Shown: positions 47,901 through 54,280, counted from the first letter of the stretch. The stretch is DNA of 64,000 nucleotides from Stichopus chloronotus (GCA_021234535.1 CM037830.1:35092937-35156936), one strand, 5' to 3'. The notes: generated by a model not told the origin, from the sequence alone. Made by a program: numbers and translations.

Positions 47901-50009
47901 CATTTAAGGTCATAAGGTGAAAGTCATTAATTTCCTTGCAGATCCTGTCCGTCACAAAACTCAGTTATTGTCGTAATCATCGGTCAACGGCCCGCCTCAA
48001 GTCTGAATCTCCGTACTCCAGATTTTACATTATTAATCATCAGAGTCCACCATTATATACGAGCATCGCTTTTGTACGTTTATGTTTGTATGTTTGTTAA
48101 ACCACTAGAAGAAACAGGTAAAAGAAAGTAGGCCTAAATATTGTTTTGGTCCAAGTTTTCATCAGTTGCACCCTGTGGATGAGTTTTGTCTCCGTTATTT
48201 ACCTCTCTTTAAAAAAAATCCGTGCTTTGTAAACCGTAAGCAATGTAATCTGCACAAAGGAAATGGATGGGAAAATTAATAAACAATAAGTTTCGCCCGA
48301 CAACGCCGTATATAATGATTTTCGAACACCACCTCCCGTTCACCCATGAACAAGTGAAGCTGAACGAAAGAACACAGGGGGTGTAGTGCCAGCATATTAC
48401 TAGGCCTACCTAAGGCGAGTGCTACCCCAAGTAAGTTGCCCCGACGCGTAAAAAAAAATCATGGCTTTAACCCCCCCCCCTCGAGATGATTGTAGACAGC
48501 ACTGTAGGGCTGGTCTATAGTGACTGTATTTACAAATGTGATCCTTCTTTTAATGTTTACAAACAGGAATAGTTTATAATGAAAAAAAAAGGAAAAAACA
48601 AAAACGCATCACAATTGCCACAAACCCCACTAGCAACATATCATAGCACCCGTAAGGGTAGAGTTGGCGCTCTATCCCCTCTGCCACAGCACCACAGTGG
48701 ACACAGATTGGGCCAAGTCCGGGGTAGCATATGGCGGGGCCACTCCATGAACGTTACAAATAAGGGTCCAAGGAACCATTAACTGACATCCATGCACCAA
48801 TATTCCATTTTCAATGGTACATAGTCGGGCCGAAGCCGCAGTCGGGAGAATGGCAGTGACAAGTTAAAATATCTGTCATTATGCAGATAGATAGGCTAGC
48901 GTGCCTAACTTACGTAGGAGGGGGAAAATATTGCTACCACAAATCTAGCTTGTTTTGTTTCTTCCCACGTAACAGCAACCAATGTTTTTTTTCAGAAATC
49001 ATCTAATACTTGAAACAGGAAGTAGAGTTTAGGGTTTCTTCTTTTGTTTTTCTTCTCTTCTCAAGGACCTATTAGGCCCTCCTCTAATATTTTTTTTCAA
49101 CGAAACAAAACGCAATATTTCGACGCAGCAGCTCGGCTATTTCAAATCCTACTTTGTGCAACCTACAACACAGTCTAAAGACTATGCCTACACGAAAAAT
49201 GGGGATAGGCTCACACATGTTTCTATAGGCCTAGTCGATCTGATAACTTATGCCTAGGCCTACACACATACGAGCACGGTGCACATTTGCGGTTAACACT
49301 TAAAGAAATAACTTTCAAAGGTTCTATTCTTCTGCTCATATCAGTGTTGTCACCAGCAAAACCACAGTCCTATTGTCTTTTATCAATGGGTATTCACTTA
49401 GGCCTCGACGATACTGCAGATTATCAGACGATAATAGCCGACTATAAGACGATATTTTGGCCGACCTGAAGTGCTAGATTTTGTCCCGACGATAAAAGCT
49501 CTGCTCGACGATCCGACGATAAGCCGACTATACCGACTATAACCGACTATAACCCGCCGACGATACGGCGAACTTCGACGTAACACCACTGTATAAAGCA
49601 AGTTTCTTTCTAATGTTCTGATGAGGTGCTGTGAATCAACTTTATTGATGTAAATCAATAATATCCAAATGGGAGGAAGAAAGAAAGAGGGTGAGGAGGC
49701 TGGATCTGACTGGTTGGCTGCTGCATGTTGCAAGCATTTAACTGACTTTGTTGCGTGTATTGAGTATTTCAAAGGGAAATGACGTAAGCATTCTTTACCA
49801 TTTCAGCTGCCACTTCTTCGGGTTCATCCGTCTTGAGATTGAAGGAAAACTGGAGAGCTTCATTGTCACGGTGTTTATCCCTTCGTTTCTTGGGATCCTC
49901 CACTCGGAGCTGAAGCTGGATGATATCCGTGTTGTTGTCTTCCACAAGTTCAACTCTGAAGCCCGTATCTTCGAAGTAGTCATGCTTCAACAGTTCTTGA
50001 ATCGAGAAT
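1..50009 (-). CDS. WNK: WNK (with-no-lysine) serine/threonine protein kinase gene, 12 exons visible, partial at both ends
   Basis: WNK kinases sense chloride and osmotic or crowding stress and activate OSR1/SPAK kinases, which phosphorylate cation-chloride cotransporters. The visible product of about 1,610 codons shows the family layout after the kinase core. It has a PF2/CCT-like domain with the motif FRVELVEDN, a segment [13 protein letters not shown], a second CCT-like domain with [18 protein letters not shown], three RFxV motifs (RFTV, RFQV, RFQV), Gln-rich linkers and a coiled coil. All twelve exons join in phase: 49799-50009, 40435-40609, 35732-36009, 21652-21783, 19819-19899, 13290-13544, 7251-7330, 6121-6337, 4833-4985, 1682-3958, 1169-1230, 1-917. 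The ATP-binding and catalytic motifs are absent from the window, so the 5' exons must lie beyond 64,000. The paralogue cannot be named; invertebrates often have a single WNK. Confidence 0.92.
918..1681 (-). other. Two short WNK introns flanking the 62-bp exon
   Basis: Introns 918-1168 and 1231-1681 are AT-rich with ordinary GT-AG ends. A C-homopolymer lies near 1055-1064. No other feature is seen. Confidence 0.8.
1169..1230 (-). CDS. WNK: WNK exon: start of C-terminal coiled coil
   Basis: The exon is 62 bp, acceptor CTTTCCTAG, donor CAGAG|GTTTGT, entering in phase 0 and leaving in phase 2. It reads [20 protein letters not shown], with the last two bases completing an Arg codon with the next exon. 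The heptad-like [20 protein letters not shown] spans the junction and forms a coiled coil. C-terminal coiled coils in WNKs mediate WNK-WNK association. Confidence 0.85.
1682..3958 (-). CDS. WNK: WNK giant exon: disordered regulatory region with poly-Q tracts and three RFxV motifs
   Basis: This uninterrupted exon of 759 codons enters after TCATCTTGCAG and leaves at TCTACC|GTAAGT, both in phase 0. The first 230 codons are Pro/Thr/Val-rich. A conserved-looking motif [20 protein letters not shown] follows, then a Gln/Met/Pro-rich segment with many poly-Q runs in mixed CAG/CAA codons, then a charged segment with three RFxV motifs: RFTV near codon 529, RFQV near 575 and RFQV near 621. RFxV motifs recruit the CCT domains of OSR1/SPAK in known WNKs and can bind the WNK's own CCT-like domains. 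The end is Ser/Thr-rich ([18 protein letters not shown]), typical of phosphorylated disordered tails. Ser and Gln richness also explains the long spurious frames on both strands. Confidence 0.95.
2087..2098 (-). other. WNK: RFxV docking motif 3 (RFQV)
   Basis: CGA TTC CAG GTG encodes RFQV in [15 protein letters not shown]. It shares GRFQVSK with motif 2, 46 codons upstream. Confidence 0.85.
2225..2236 (-). other. WNK: RFxV docking motif 2 (RFQV)
   Basis: CGT TTC CAG GTG encodes RFQV in [13 protein letters not shown]. Vertebrate WNK1 also has paired GRFxV motifs in this region. The GRFQVSK context is repeated in motif 3, so the two likely arose by local duplication. Confidence 0.85.
2363..2374 (-). 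other. WNK: RFxV docking motif 1 (RFTV) for OSR1/SPAK
   Basis: The sequence AGG TTT ACC GTC encodes RFTV in the context [11 protein letters not shown]. RFxV/I peptides are known ligands of the OSR1/SPAK CCT domain and of WNK CCT-like domains. The call is from the motif and its position between the poly-Q segment and the C-terminal coiled coil. Confidence 0.85.
3959..4832 (-). other. WNK intron, no recognisable content
   Basis: An AT-rich intron (donor GTCGGT, acceptor CTTGCAG). No repeat, RNA gene or extra exon was recognised. Confidence 0.75.
4833..4985 (-). CDS. WNK: WNK exon: helix after second CCT-like domain and acidic linker
   Basis: The exon is 153 bp (51 codons), phase 0 in and out, acceptor CACTTCTTAG, donor GAAAAG|GTCGGT. 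It reads [20 protein letters not shown], then [19 protein letters not shown] and an acidic end [17 protein letters not shown] resembles the terminal helix after the second CCT-like domain in other WNKs (VDQLREIIEKAD). Direct splicing from 6121-6337 keeps frame but omits about 10-15 residues expected between DNL and DQLR, so a small exon may remain unseen in 4986-6120. Confidence 0.85.
4986..6120 (-). other. WNK intron that may hide a micro-exon
   Basis: This intron lies between the second CCT-like domain exon and the DQLRKT exon. A domain segment of about 10-15 residues is missing at this junction, so a small phase-0 exon may be present; none was identified by eye. The intron also contains the degenerate repeat at 5515-5760. 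Confidence 0.6.
5515..5760. repeat. Degenerate short tandem repeat with TTCCTGAC/TTTCTGAC motif
   Basis: The motif TTCCTGA, TTTCTGA or a close variant, followed by a G/T-rich stretch such as GTGTGTGG, recurs every 22-35 bp through this interval (for example at 5528, 5550, 5590, 5637, 5665, 5705 and 5735). Units are too diverged for an exact copy number. Confidence 0.6.
6121..6337 (-). CDS. WNK: WNK exon: second CCT-like (PF2-like) domain
   Basis: The exon is 217 bp, acceptor TAATGTTACAG, donor CTC|GTAATC (weak), leaving in phase 0. It starts with an acidic/basic segment ([17 protein letters not shown]) and continues [34 protein letters not shown] and [12 protein letters not shown]. This matches the second CCT-like domain of vertebrate WNKs (pattern VVECQLET...VTFKFD...DNPEEIA). 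The domain stops at the position homologous to the exon boundary in the first CCT-like domain (EEVAAEM|V versus QDILDNL|V), so both copies appear to share an intron position. The upstream basic stretch could act as a nuclear or membrane-binding patch; that is inference. Confidence 0.9.
6338..7250 (-). other. WNK intron, apparent GC-AG intron
   Basis: It runs from GCGAGT at 7250 to the acceptor TTACAG at 6338. AT-rich; no transposon recognised. It depends on the candidate exon at 7251-7330. Confidence 0.5.
7251..7330 (-). CDS. WNK: WNK candidate small exon with GC donor bridging to the second CCT-like domain
   Basis: This 80-bp exon was inferred from phase. Exon 13290-13544 ends in phase 0, but exon 6121-6337 begins with one base completing a codon, so an exon of length 3n+2 is needed between them. 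This segment follows a strong polypyrimidine tract ending CATGTCTAG, starts in phase 0 and reads [20 protein letters not shown] then ASLGYD. It ends GACAG|GCGAGT, close to the GC-donor consensus, leaving AG to join C as a Ser codon. The charged, polar composition fits. A caution: 14 nt inside it (atctgtggtaggtt on the plus strand) also occur in a degenerate repeat near 30,275. Confidence 0.5.
9160..9775. repeat. 292-bp unit, about two tandem copies
   Basis: CATCAACACTGTA recurs at 9291 and 9583, and GAACATTGTGTC near 9420 and 9712, a constant 292-bp offset. Each unit contains a TTTCATAAAATGGGCC-type core next to GGGCCCAC. The right end abuts a GACA/GATA microsatellite. Confidence 0.8.
9781..9875. 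repeat. GACA/GATA microsatellite
   Basis: Imperfect repeats of AGAGACAG, GACAGATA and GATAGATT/GATC in a row, directly following the 292-bp tandem units. Confidence 0.9.
11180..11255. repeat. Dispersed repeat family R1, copy A
   Basis: The core GGTAGATG..AGTGCATTT..TGTTGAGACAGGTAAGT is shared with copy B near 29975-30030 and with the DNA around the 33.4-34.5 kb hAT insertion. Confidence 0.65.
13290..13544 (-). CDS. WNK: WNK exon: Val/Thr/Ala/Gln-rich linker
   Basis: The exon is 255 bp (85 codons), phase 0 in and out, with acceptor TTTTACCCCATAG and donor ATAAAG|GTAATG. It reads [20 protein letters not shown], then a low-complexity segment with [18 protein letters not shown] and [21 protein letters not shown]. 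No fold is recognised; this is disordered linker between the two CCT-like domains. The frame is fixed by continuity with the upstream Gln-rich exons. Confidence 0.85.
13545..19818 (-). other. WNK intron of about 6.3 kb
   Basis: Mostly unique AT-rich sequence with short microsatellites (TG near 18091-18106; GA at 19677-19695) and one half-copy of the foldback family at about 17738-17800. No further coding exon recognised. Confidence 0.7.
17738..17800. repeat. Foldback repeat family F1, partial copy
   Basis: Shares CACTGGTGTGGGTATTCAC with 43578-43596 and a close variant with 41063-41081, followed by a CCCTTGCTT motif. The partner arm was not found nearby, so it is probably truncated. Confidence 0.6.
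19819..19899 (-). CDS. WNK: WNK candidate cassette exon with GC donor
   Basis: This is an 81-bp (27-codon) open segment after a good acceptor (ATGTTTTTACAG) and ending CAGCAG|GCATGT. It reads [20 protein letters not shown], then VYHHSQQ. The Ser/Gln/Tyr/Pro composition matches the neighbouring linker exons, and the segment enters and leaves in phase 0 exactly as exons 21652-21783 and 13290-13544 require. The donor would be a GC site, rarer than GT but known in animals. A GT donor 7 bases downstream would shift the frame. It is probably alternatively spliced; the call rests on composition and phase, not homology. Confidence 0.55.
19900..21651 (-). other. WNK intron containing a diverged tandem duplication
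   Basis: The stretch around 20030-20440 is duplicated with a period of about 275-280 bp (see separate entry). The rest is AT-rich and unremarkable. Confidence 0.65.
20030..20440. repeat. Diverged tandem duplication, period about 275 bp
   Basis: CTACCTCCTCCCAACC..GACCTT..GGGAGAAACTGG..GGATAAACTTTTCTT near 20041-20170 resembles CTACCTGCTGCACCTCCC..GACCTC..GGGAAACTGG..GGGTTAACTTTTCTT near 20313-20430. Both copies end in a G-rich/GGGGAGG stretch. Confidence 0.6.
21652..21783 (-). CDS. WNK: WNK exon: short Gln/Ser-rich linker
   Basis: The exon is 132 bp (44 codons), phase 0 in and out. The acceptor is CAAATTTCAG at 21784-21785 and the donor CAGCAG|GTTGGT is a weak GT site. It reads [20 protein letters not shown], then a stretch rich in S, Q, G and F ending YQSQQ. 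Composition and phase match the flanking Gln-rich exons. No domain is recognised, and because length and phase are multiples of three it could be skipped without a frameshift. Confidence 0.85.
25063..25107. repeat. CA microsatellite
   Basis: Two (CA)n runs separated by ATACTGTA. Confidence 0.95.
27389..27453. repeat. Perfect 20-bp inverted repeat with 4-nt loop, plus a third copy
   Basis: Arms 27389-27408 and 27413-27432 are exact reverse complements (tgggtcttattcagtcatac), with loop AGAA. The right arm core (ATGACTGAATAAGACC) is repeated again at about 27438-27453. Confidence 0.95.
29970..30035. repeat. Dispersed repeat family R1, copy B
   Basis: CTCTGACACGGTAGATG, then GTGCATTTCTTATGCTGAGACAGGTAAGTGAG-like sequence, matching copy A and the split copy C (33370-33421 plus 34522-34565). 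Confidence 0.65.
30195..30395. repeat. Degenerate tandem repeat, about 48-bp core, three copies
   Basis: Cores near 30200, 30264 and 30345 share the pattern ACTGTAYCTGTGGTA...AATTAAAGGACACA. It keeps one reading frame open for 98 codons on the plus strand, which is a repeat effect, not a gene. Confidence 0.55.
31865..31924. repeat. Foldback repeat family F1, right-arm copy
   Basis: AGGGGTAAGTATATGTCTACGATGTGAATC matches the right arms at about 41177-41206 and 43637-43666 closely. It lies directly beside the TTAA element, which seems to have inserted next to or within it. Confidence 0.65.
31929..32774. mobile_element. TTAA-flanked non-autonomous DNA transposon, 846 bp
   Basis: Terminal inverted repeats of 14 bp are perfect: AGGAATTCTCCACC at 31929-31942 and its reverse complement at 32761-32774. 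They are flanked on both sides by TTAA (31925-31928 and 32775-32778), the target site of piggyBac and Kolobok transposons. No transposase frame lies inside, so it moved with enzyme supplied in trans. The superfamily cannot be fixed from the ends; an AGG start is more like Kolobok than piggyBac (CCY), which is a weak hint. Confidence 0.88.
32926..32966. repeat. 13-bp tandem repeat, three units
   Basis: CCTGCACCAATGA/C repeats three times, about 150 bp right of the TTAA element. Confidence 0.9.
33370..34565. repeat. Dispersed repeat family R1, copy C, split by a hAT insertion
   Basis: The left part ACTCCTGACACAGAAGATGG and the right part GTAGATGGTAGTGCAG..GTGCTGACACGAGTAAGTGAG together resemble copies A and B once the hAT at 33422-34521 is removed. 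Confidence 0.6.
33422..34521. mobile_element. Non-autonomous hAT element, 1,100 bp
   Basis: The ends are TAGGGGTGCACC at 33422-33433 and its exact reverse complement at 34510-34521, a typical hAT terminus. The flanking 8 bp, GAAGATGG (33414-33421) and GTAGATGG (34522-34529), match at 7 of 8 positions, the hAT target duplication. Subterminal CCGG/CTGGCC motifs recur near both ends. No transposase coding was found inside. It interrupts a copy of dispersed repeat R1. Confidence 0.9.
35732..36009 (-). CDS. WNK: WNK exon: Gln-rich disordered linker with poly-Q run
   Basis: The exon is 278 bp. The acceptor is CTCCTGTAG at 36010-36011. The first two bases complete an Ala codon split with the 40435-40609 exon, and it ends in phase 0 at CCACAG|GTAGGC. 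The reading runs from [14 protein letters not shown] into a pure run of 15 Gln encoded by mixed CAG and CAA codons, then SQ/QP repeats and FNSQFAAPQ. No fold is expected; WNK proteins carry similar Gln/Ser-rich linkers between the two CCT-like domains. Mixed codons argue against recent CAG slippage. An out-of-frame Ser/Asn-rich reading of the same DNA is an artefact of the repeat. Confidence 0.88.
36010..40434 (-). other. WNK intron of about 4.4 kb
   Basis: Contains a hAT element (36528-38022) and the pyrimidine-rich tandem repeat array that reaches into the next exon. Opposed open frames of 164 codons (minus, 39291-39785) and 118 codons (plus, 39202-39558) lack any recognisable domain. Confidence 0.7.
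36528..38022. mobile_element. Non-autonomous hAT element, 1,495 bp
   Basis: The ends are TAGGGTTGGGCAGTAT at 36528-36543 and ATACCACCCAACCCTA at 38007-38022, inverted repeats with two mismatches and a common hAT terminus. The flanks CTACAGAA (36520-36527) and CAACAGAA (38023-38030) match at 7 of 8 positions. Subterminal GGTACCGG/GGTACC and ACTGGTACTAG motifs are present. Internal open frames are short and show no transposase motifs. Confidence 0.88.
39980..40520. repeat. Tandem repeat (about 150 bp, three copies) extending into a WNK coding exon
   Basis: Copies share CAACTTCY..GATTACATCACAATAACAA, then CTTTGCTTGTTCAC/TTAC and AGTCTCYTTATCTAG..TCATTGGTC, near 40083-40195, 40240-40335 and 40380-40480. 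In the third copy the block CTTTGCTTGTTTACC is the reverse complement of the exon donor GGTAAACAAGCAAAG, and AGTCTCTTTATCCAG is coding (exon 40435-40609). The intron copies therefore look like decayed duplicates of the exon end. Confidence 0.65.
40435..40609 (-). CDS. WNK: WNK exon: end of first CCT-like domain plus basic/acidic coiled segment
   Basis: The exon is 175 bp, entered after CCTTCAG in phase 0 and ending GAAG|GTAAAC in phase 1. It reads [20 protein letters not shown] and then IAVVKKRQQ, followed by a charged stretch rich in K, E, D and Q. It continues directly from EEVAAEM in the exon at 49799-50009, matching the vertebrate WNK order EEVAQEMV...DHK..AKAIKDRV. The charged tail is probably a helix or coiled coil. 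The donor end of this exon lies inside a tandem repeat that extends into the intron (see 39980-40520). Confidence 0.93.
41058..41212. repeat. Foldback repeat family F1, complete copy
   Basis: The left arm AATGGTGTGGGTACTTACCCCTTGCTTCACT and right arm AGTGAAGCAAAGGGTAGGTATATGTCTACGATGTGAAT-type sequence are diverged inverted repeats around a spacer of about 80 bp. Confidence 0.7.
43574..43670. repeat. Foldback repeat family F1, short complete copy
   Basis: The arms CACTGGTGTGGGTATTCAC..CCCCTTGCTG and AGTGAAGCAAGAGGTAAGTATATGTTTACGATGAGAATCC face each other with about 10 bp between, so the copy could fold into a hairpin. Confidence 0.7.
45007..45240. repeat. Left subterminal CGACTATA/CGACGATA array
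   Basis: Motifs CGACTATA, CGACGATA and their complements occur at irregular spacing (for example 45008, 45017, 45047, 45085, 45128, 45218, 45225). They face the similar array at the right end. Confidence 0.8.
48640..48700 (-). repeat. Possible tRNA-Leu-like SINE fragment
   Basis: Read on the minus strand, TGGCAGAGGGGATAGAGCGC followed by CAACTC resembles the D-arm and A-box of tRNA-Leu (TGGCCGAGcGGTctAAGGCGCCAgACTC). The expected B-box GGTTCGANTCC was not found downstream, so this is at most a decayed SINE head, not a tRNA gene. Confidence 0.3.
49404..49567. repeat. Right subterminal CGACTATA/CGACGATA array
   Basis: Denser than the left end: CGACGATA, GACGATAA, CCGACTATA and CCGACTATAACC recur at roughly 10-25 bp spacing up to the terminal repeat. 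Such arrays resemble transposase-binding sites in other DNA transposons; function is inferred. Confidence 0.8.
49799..50009 (-). CDS. WNK: WNK exon: end of kinase C-lobe and first CCT-like (PF2) autoinhibitory domain
   Basis: The exon is 211 bp, read after an acceptor TTCACAG and ending ATG|GTAAAG. Its first base completes a codon from an upstream exon, and it ends in phase 0. The reading begins [14 protein letters not shown], which matches the WNK kinase-end motif RYSIKDLLNHAFF, and continues [29 protein letters not shown] and [19 protein letters not shown]. This is the autoinhibitory PF2 fold that packs on the WNK kinase and binds RFxV peptides. The incoming phase requires an upstream exon coding for the end of the kinase lobe; none was recognised between here and 64,000. 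Confidence 0.95.
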
Positions 50010-53000
50010 CTGTGAATAAGGACATTTCATGTACATTTAACTGAGCTCTGATAGAGTGCAGTTCATAAATTCAGCAAAGGAATCAAAAAGCATTGTCATC
50101 CAACTTGCGGGAAAGAGAAAGTTGAAAAGGGCAATGTTTAGGTTAAAGGACTCTGATGAGGTATGAAAAGGGCAAACTTTCCTTTTAGTTGCAGATACGA
50201 AAAGAACACTTGATCGATTAAAGAAGAGTCTCTAAATTTCCTTTTTCTATCATCAATCGAGACAACATAACCGTTATTTTTATCTGCTCACAGTAAAGAT
50301 GAAAAAGAGAAGTGGAACATCAACCAGAATATGCAATACACACACATACACAATGTAGGCTACCTTTTAGTCAAACTTAATTGGCCTAAATAGTTGTCCA
50401 AACTGACGCAGACGTGCCCTTCCGTCAATGTTTGCCTCAAAGTTTCAATCCATTCCCAACCACAGAATGACTCAAAGGCAATAATTTCCTCTCTGGTGTC
50501 TCTCCAGATTAGATCAATGAAACTATTTCTAATGCACAAGAATGTATTTCCTTCTGCGCTCAACCACAATAATAAGTCCTGTGAATGACCTGAGGCAAAT
50601 CATGGATTTTTGTAGAGTAAACCTCTTTTTAGGAGCTCTGTTGTTTGGTTTCGAGCAGCCATTGAGATGGAATGGTGTGCTGACCTACAGTACACTTTGT
50701 ATGTAGTAAAGCTTGCTATGTTTTGTTTCAAAACTTATAGCACTTCTATTGTAACAGTCACAAAGGCTTTTGTCACCCATTGAAATGAATCAATGTTCCA
50801 TACAAACACATGGTGACATACAAATCTCACTAAAGTTTAAGAAAAAAAGGAAATACATCATTCAATCTAAAACAATTTCAGTTGCAGCTGTGGGACAAAA
50901 AGTTAGTGTTTTCATGGGTATAAACCTGGATACATGACCAACATTGACCACCTGGTTCCAAAGTTACTACCTGGTTCCTGAATAGAGTAAAACAGCACAA
51001 CTGCTGCGTGAATGCATTGTGTCGGGTTGCTGAGTGGCGCACACTGTGTACCGAAAATCATGCGCAGTTTACCACTCCCTATTTGTGGACAACATAAAAA
51101 ATGCTACGAAATTCAACCAGGTCGCTTGAACACGCTAAAACAGAAAGCAAAATGTTTATTATGGAATTTGGTTCTTTTTCTCACTGAGAATCGGTCTTAT
51201 TAATGAGTAGTTAAGTGAAGGCAGGTGTACTGCATGTACAGCAGTAGTAAGATCCCTCCACACCAATGCTAACAATGCAGTCAACATTTTGATCAGGCAC
51301 TTGGGTACCCAACTGGTAGGAGTAGAAATTACCCGATTCCAATTTACACGAATCTATGAAAACACTATGGAAAGTGCACAGAAATTCAATGTCAAAGAGA
51401 ACGAAGGAATGTGGTATTGGGCGCTTCCAGGGAACCAGGAACCAACAGAGTAAATGCAACCAAAGTAAACAATTTGTCTGAAAGCTTACTTAGCATTGGC
51501 ACAAACATGACTGCTGAGAGCTTTAAAAACAATGTTCAGATTCTTGGTTGACAGGATATGGGTCCATGATCCAGTGAAGGGTGTCAGGAAGATTCACTGG
51601 GAGGAGAGAGACATGGGAAGGGGTAAGAGAAAGGAGAACAAGAAGAAAGCAGGAGATGAGCAGGGGAAAAGAGAAAGGAGAAGGTAAGAGAGGGGGAAAT
51701 GCAAGCAGAAAATGAGAGGGGAAAATGAGAACAGGAAATGAAAGGGGCAAATGATGGGGCAAATGATGGGGCAAATGATGGGGCAAATGAGGGGGAGAGA
51801 AGGACAGAAGGATACAGAGTAAGCACTTTACCAATGGTTGGAACAGATGTGCAACGGGAAGCAAGCATTGGAATCATTCCTAGTGTAATGGTTGATCTTG
51901 AAAACCAGCCCTACAAACAAGCTAAGATACGCTTAGGAAAAGCTAATTGGTATTCTGAGTCACTTGTCACCATTTCCGATTTAATATGCATTGATCTATT
52001 TCTGTTCAAATATCGTGCAATCACAGCAGAGCCGTAGATACATATAGAAATGCTGACCTTCACATGGACAAACCTCACCTGAATTTGACTTCTCACACAT
52101 TCACAATGCCATGGTGCACAGTAAAAATCTCAATGAAATCAAATTGCAAGTCTTGAACCAAACCTGAAATTACTTCATAATGAAGAAAAACTAAAATGTA
52201 AACAAAGATGACCAATCTAGTATGGATTTCTTTTTTTTTCTTCTTCTTCTTTTTGGTCTGACTTTCAGATTACAACTATCTTTGTAATATTGGGATAAGG
52301 ATATTTGTGCATGGTGACATTATTGAGAAGGTAGTGGCTGCATTTTATGAAATTTTGCGCAAACTAAACCACTTCATAGATTCAGTGGAACAGTTGCATG
52401 GCACTTGCCAAATTAGCCTTCAAATTTTTTGAAATTTTTAATATCTGACAACTCTACCAAGCAACTAATTTAAGTAATAATGATAGAAATAAGAATTGAC
52501 TGAACTGCCATTTTCAGTTTAAATTATGGCAGTGCTCAAAGTCATTTGACTTACAACTAAATAGAGCTTTCTTCATTCAGAACTTGCAGAGTGAAATCCT
52601 GATAATTCATTGGAATTGTGTTTATATTTATTACTGTTTTTGAGACGGCTTTTCAAAGATTGATAAAAAAGCAACATGACGATGTAGAGTGGTTCAGAGT
52701 CTGAGTTTCTTTTTGTTGATAGGCTTGTATATGCTGTCTCCTAATTACCGAGTTTCACATTGGTGAGAGATACCAATATTTTTAAAGAAACAAAACCCTC
52801 CAGGCATCTAAATTCTCTATTGTAATTGAAATAAAGTTTAAGTAAACAAAGAAAAACATAAGGCATATCATGCGAGTTCCTCTTTTATGTCATCAATTTG
52901 CATAGTTAGCCAATGTTTGTTCATGATGCAGGAATTGTTTCTGTAAAATTGTCAATATTTCATGGCTTTTGATGAAATTTGTGGCTTTTTACAACGCTTT

Positions 53001-54272
53001 AAAGTTAATACAGCCAATATTCCAAAATGTCGTTTTCATGTCGCATAACTTTCGATATCACCACATTTCAAACTTCATCAAACTTCATTGTGACATACAG
53101 TACCAGCTAAACTCCCAAAATAATACCATTTAAACCAAATAAACCCTACACATCATCCATCTCATGAAAAGGGACTTTAGTGCATTTGACAGACAGTAGT
53201 GAACTTAAAGACACTTTTTTCCTGTTTACCAAATCTATCTTTTCAAATTGATAAGAAATATTAGCTTTAAGTGATCCATTCTCTTTTTGTATAAACACAT
53301 CATAACAGTAGTAGACCCTGTTGGGTTGGGTCACCTATATCACAAACCATGCAAGGTGTCTCGTACATTCTCCTTCACGCATCACGGTTTCTCCGACCCT
53401 GGGAGAAGCAGTAATATGTTCACACTCGTTCAAAGTATAACTTTGAATTTTGCTACGGAATTTGTAGCAAAAAGTGACAACCAATTACAGTACAATGCAC
53501 TTTTCAGATCAAAGTGGAACTGACCAAAGTGGGAATGGATGTAACATTAGGATATTCTTTAGACAAAATTTAAAATCGATAAACCCGTCTTTTAGACATA
53601 TGATGAACATGAAAAAAAAAAATAATAGTGGCTTTTGATGGCAACCTTGTGACTATATAATGTCCATATCAGTTAAAAATATTCCAAAAGCACTCGAAGT
53701 GAATGAAACTTGTACCCTTTTGTAGAGCATACCATTCAGTCAAGCGAGGGGGGAAAATATGTTCATTGTGACTGGATGACCATGGTAAAATTTTAATATG
53801 CATTACCTAACACATCCATGTGTAGGTATTCAGTTGAACACAATGAACTCTCTTCTTCCAAGGGCTATTCTTGTGAATGGCAATCCAGCGTCCAACAGAT
53901 ACAGGGAATGATAGAATAGAAAACAGGTAAAGCGTAAAGGACAGCTTTATGCAGGGAGCTGTATGTGGGTTGTATGGACAATCAGAGAAATTATAAAGGA
54001 GAGAAAAGCTGGTAAGCAAAAGGGTAACTGCATGTAATGGGCTTAAATGGCAGAACAGCCCTTAGCAAGGGCTATAACAGCAGCAGCATGAACCAAATCA
54101 CCTGTCTGTGTTGGTCTACAAATGTGTGCTCTTAGTTCTATGATGTACCTCCCCTGCCCTCCCCCTCCCCCCGCCCTTTGTATAAACACATGACAACAGC
54201 AGCAGCACCAATATGAACCAAATCACCTCTCTGTGTTGCAGTCTACAAGTATGTGGTCTTCTGATCTTTGTT
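50010..54272. other. Probable WNK intron, no host exon recognised
   Basis: No kinase-domain motif (for example HRDLKCDN, DFGLA, APE) was found in any frame here. Contains a purine-rich tract with a 12-bp repeat (51745-51792) and the 119-bp tandem units near 54076. Confidence 0.6.
51745..51792. repeat. 12-bp tandem repeat, four units
   Basis: GGGCAAATGATG repeats four times (last unit GGGCAAATGAGG) inside a purine-rich block at about 51595-51810. Confidence 0.95.
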
Positions 54273-54280
54273 CAATGATG
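54273..54280. other. hAT target-site duplication, left
   Basis: CAATGATG, identical to 59149-59156. Confidence 0.95.

Larger units (their letters stand above)
44978..49592. mobile_element. Large terminal-inverted-repeat element, about 4.6 kb, superfamily unknown
   Basis: A 19-bp perfect inverted repeat TGGTGTTACGTCGAAGTTC lies at 44982-45000 and, reversed, at 49570-49588. One mismatch beyond, it extends to ATACA/TGTAT (44977-45000 and 49570-49593). Inside each end is a field of CGACTATA/CGACGATA motifs (about 45007-45240 and 49404-49567). No target duplication was recognised and no internal frame looks like a known transposase, so it may be non-autonomous or heavily decayed. A possible tRNA-derived fragment lies inside (48640-48700). 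Confidence 0.75.
40610..49798 (-). other. WNK intron of about 9.2 kb
   Basis: Carries two foldback F1 copies (about 41060-41210 and 43575-43670) and the 4.6-kb terminal-inverted-repeat element (44978-49592). No further coding exon recognised. Confidence 0.7.

Noticed and set aside
50360..50569. Minus-strand frame reading IIAFESFCGWEWIETLRQTL, considered as a kinase exon
   Set aside because: It does not match any WNK kinase motif, and no acceptor/donor pair gives the phase needed by exon 49799-50009.
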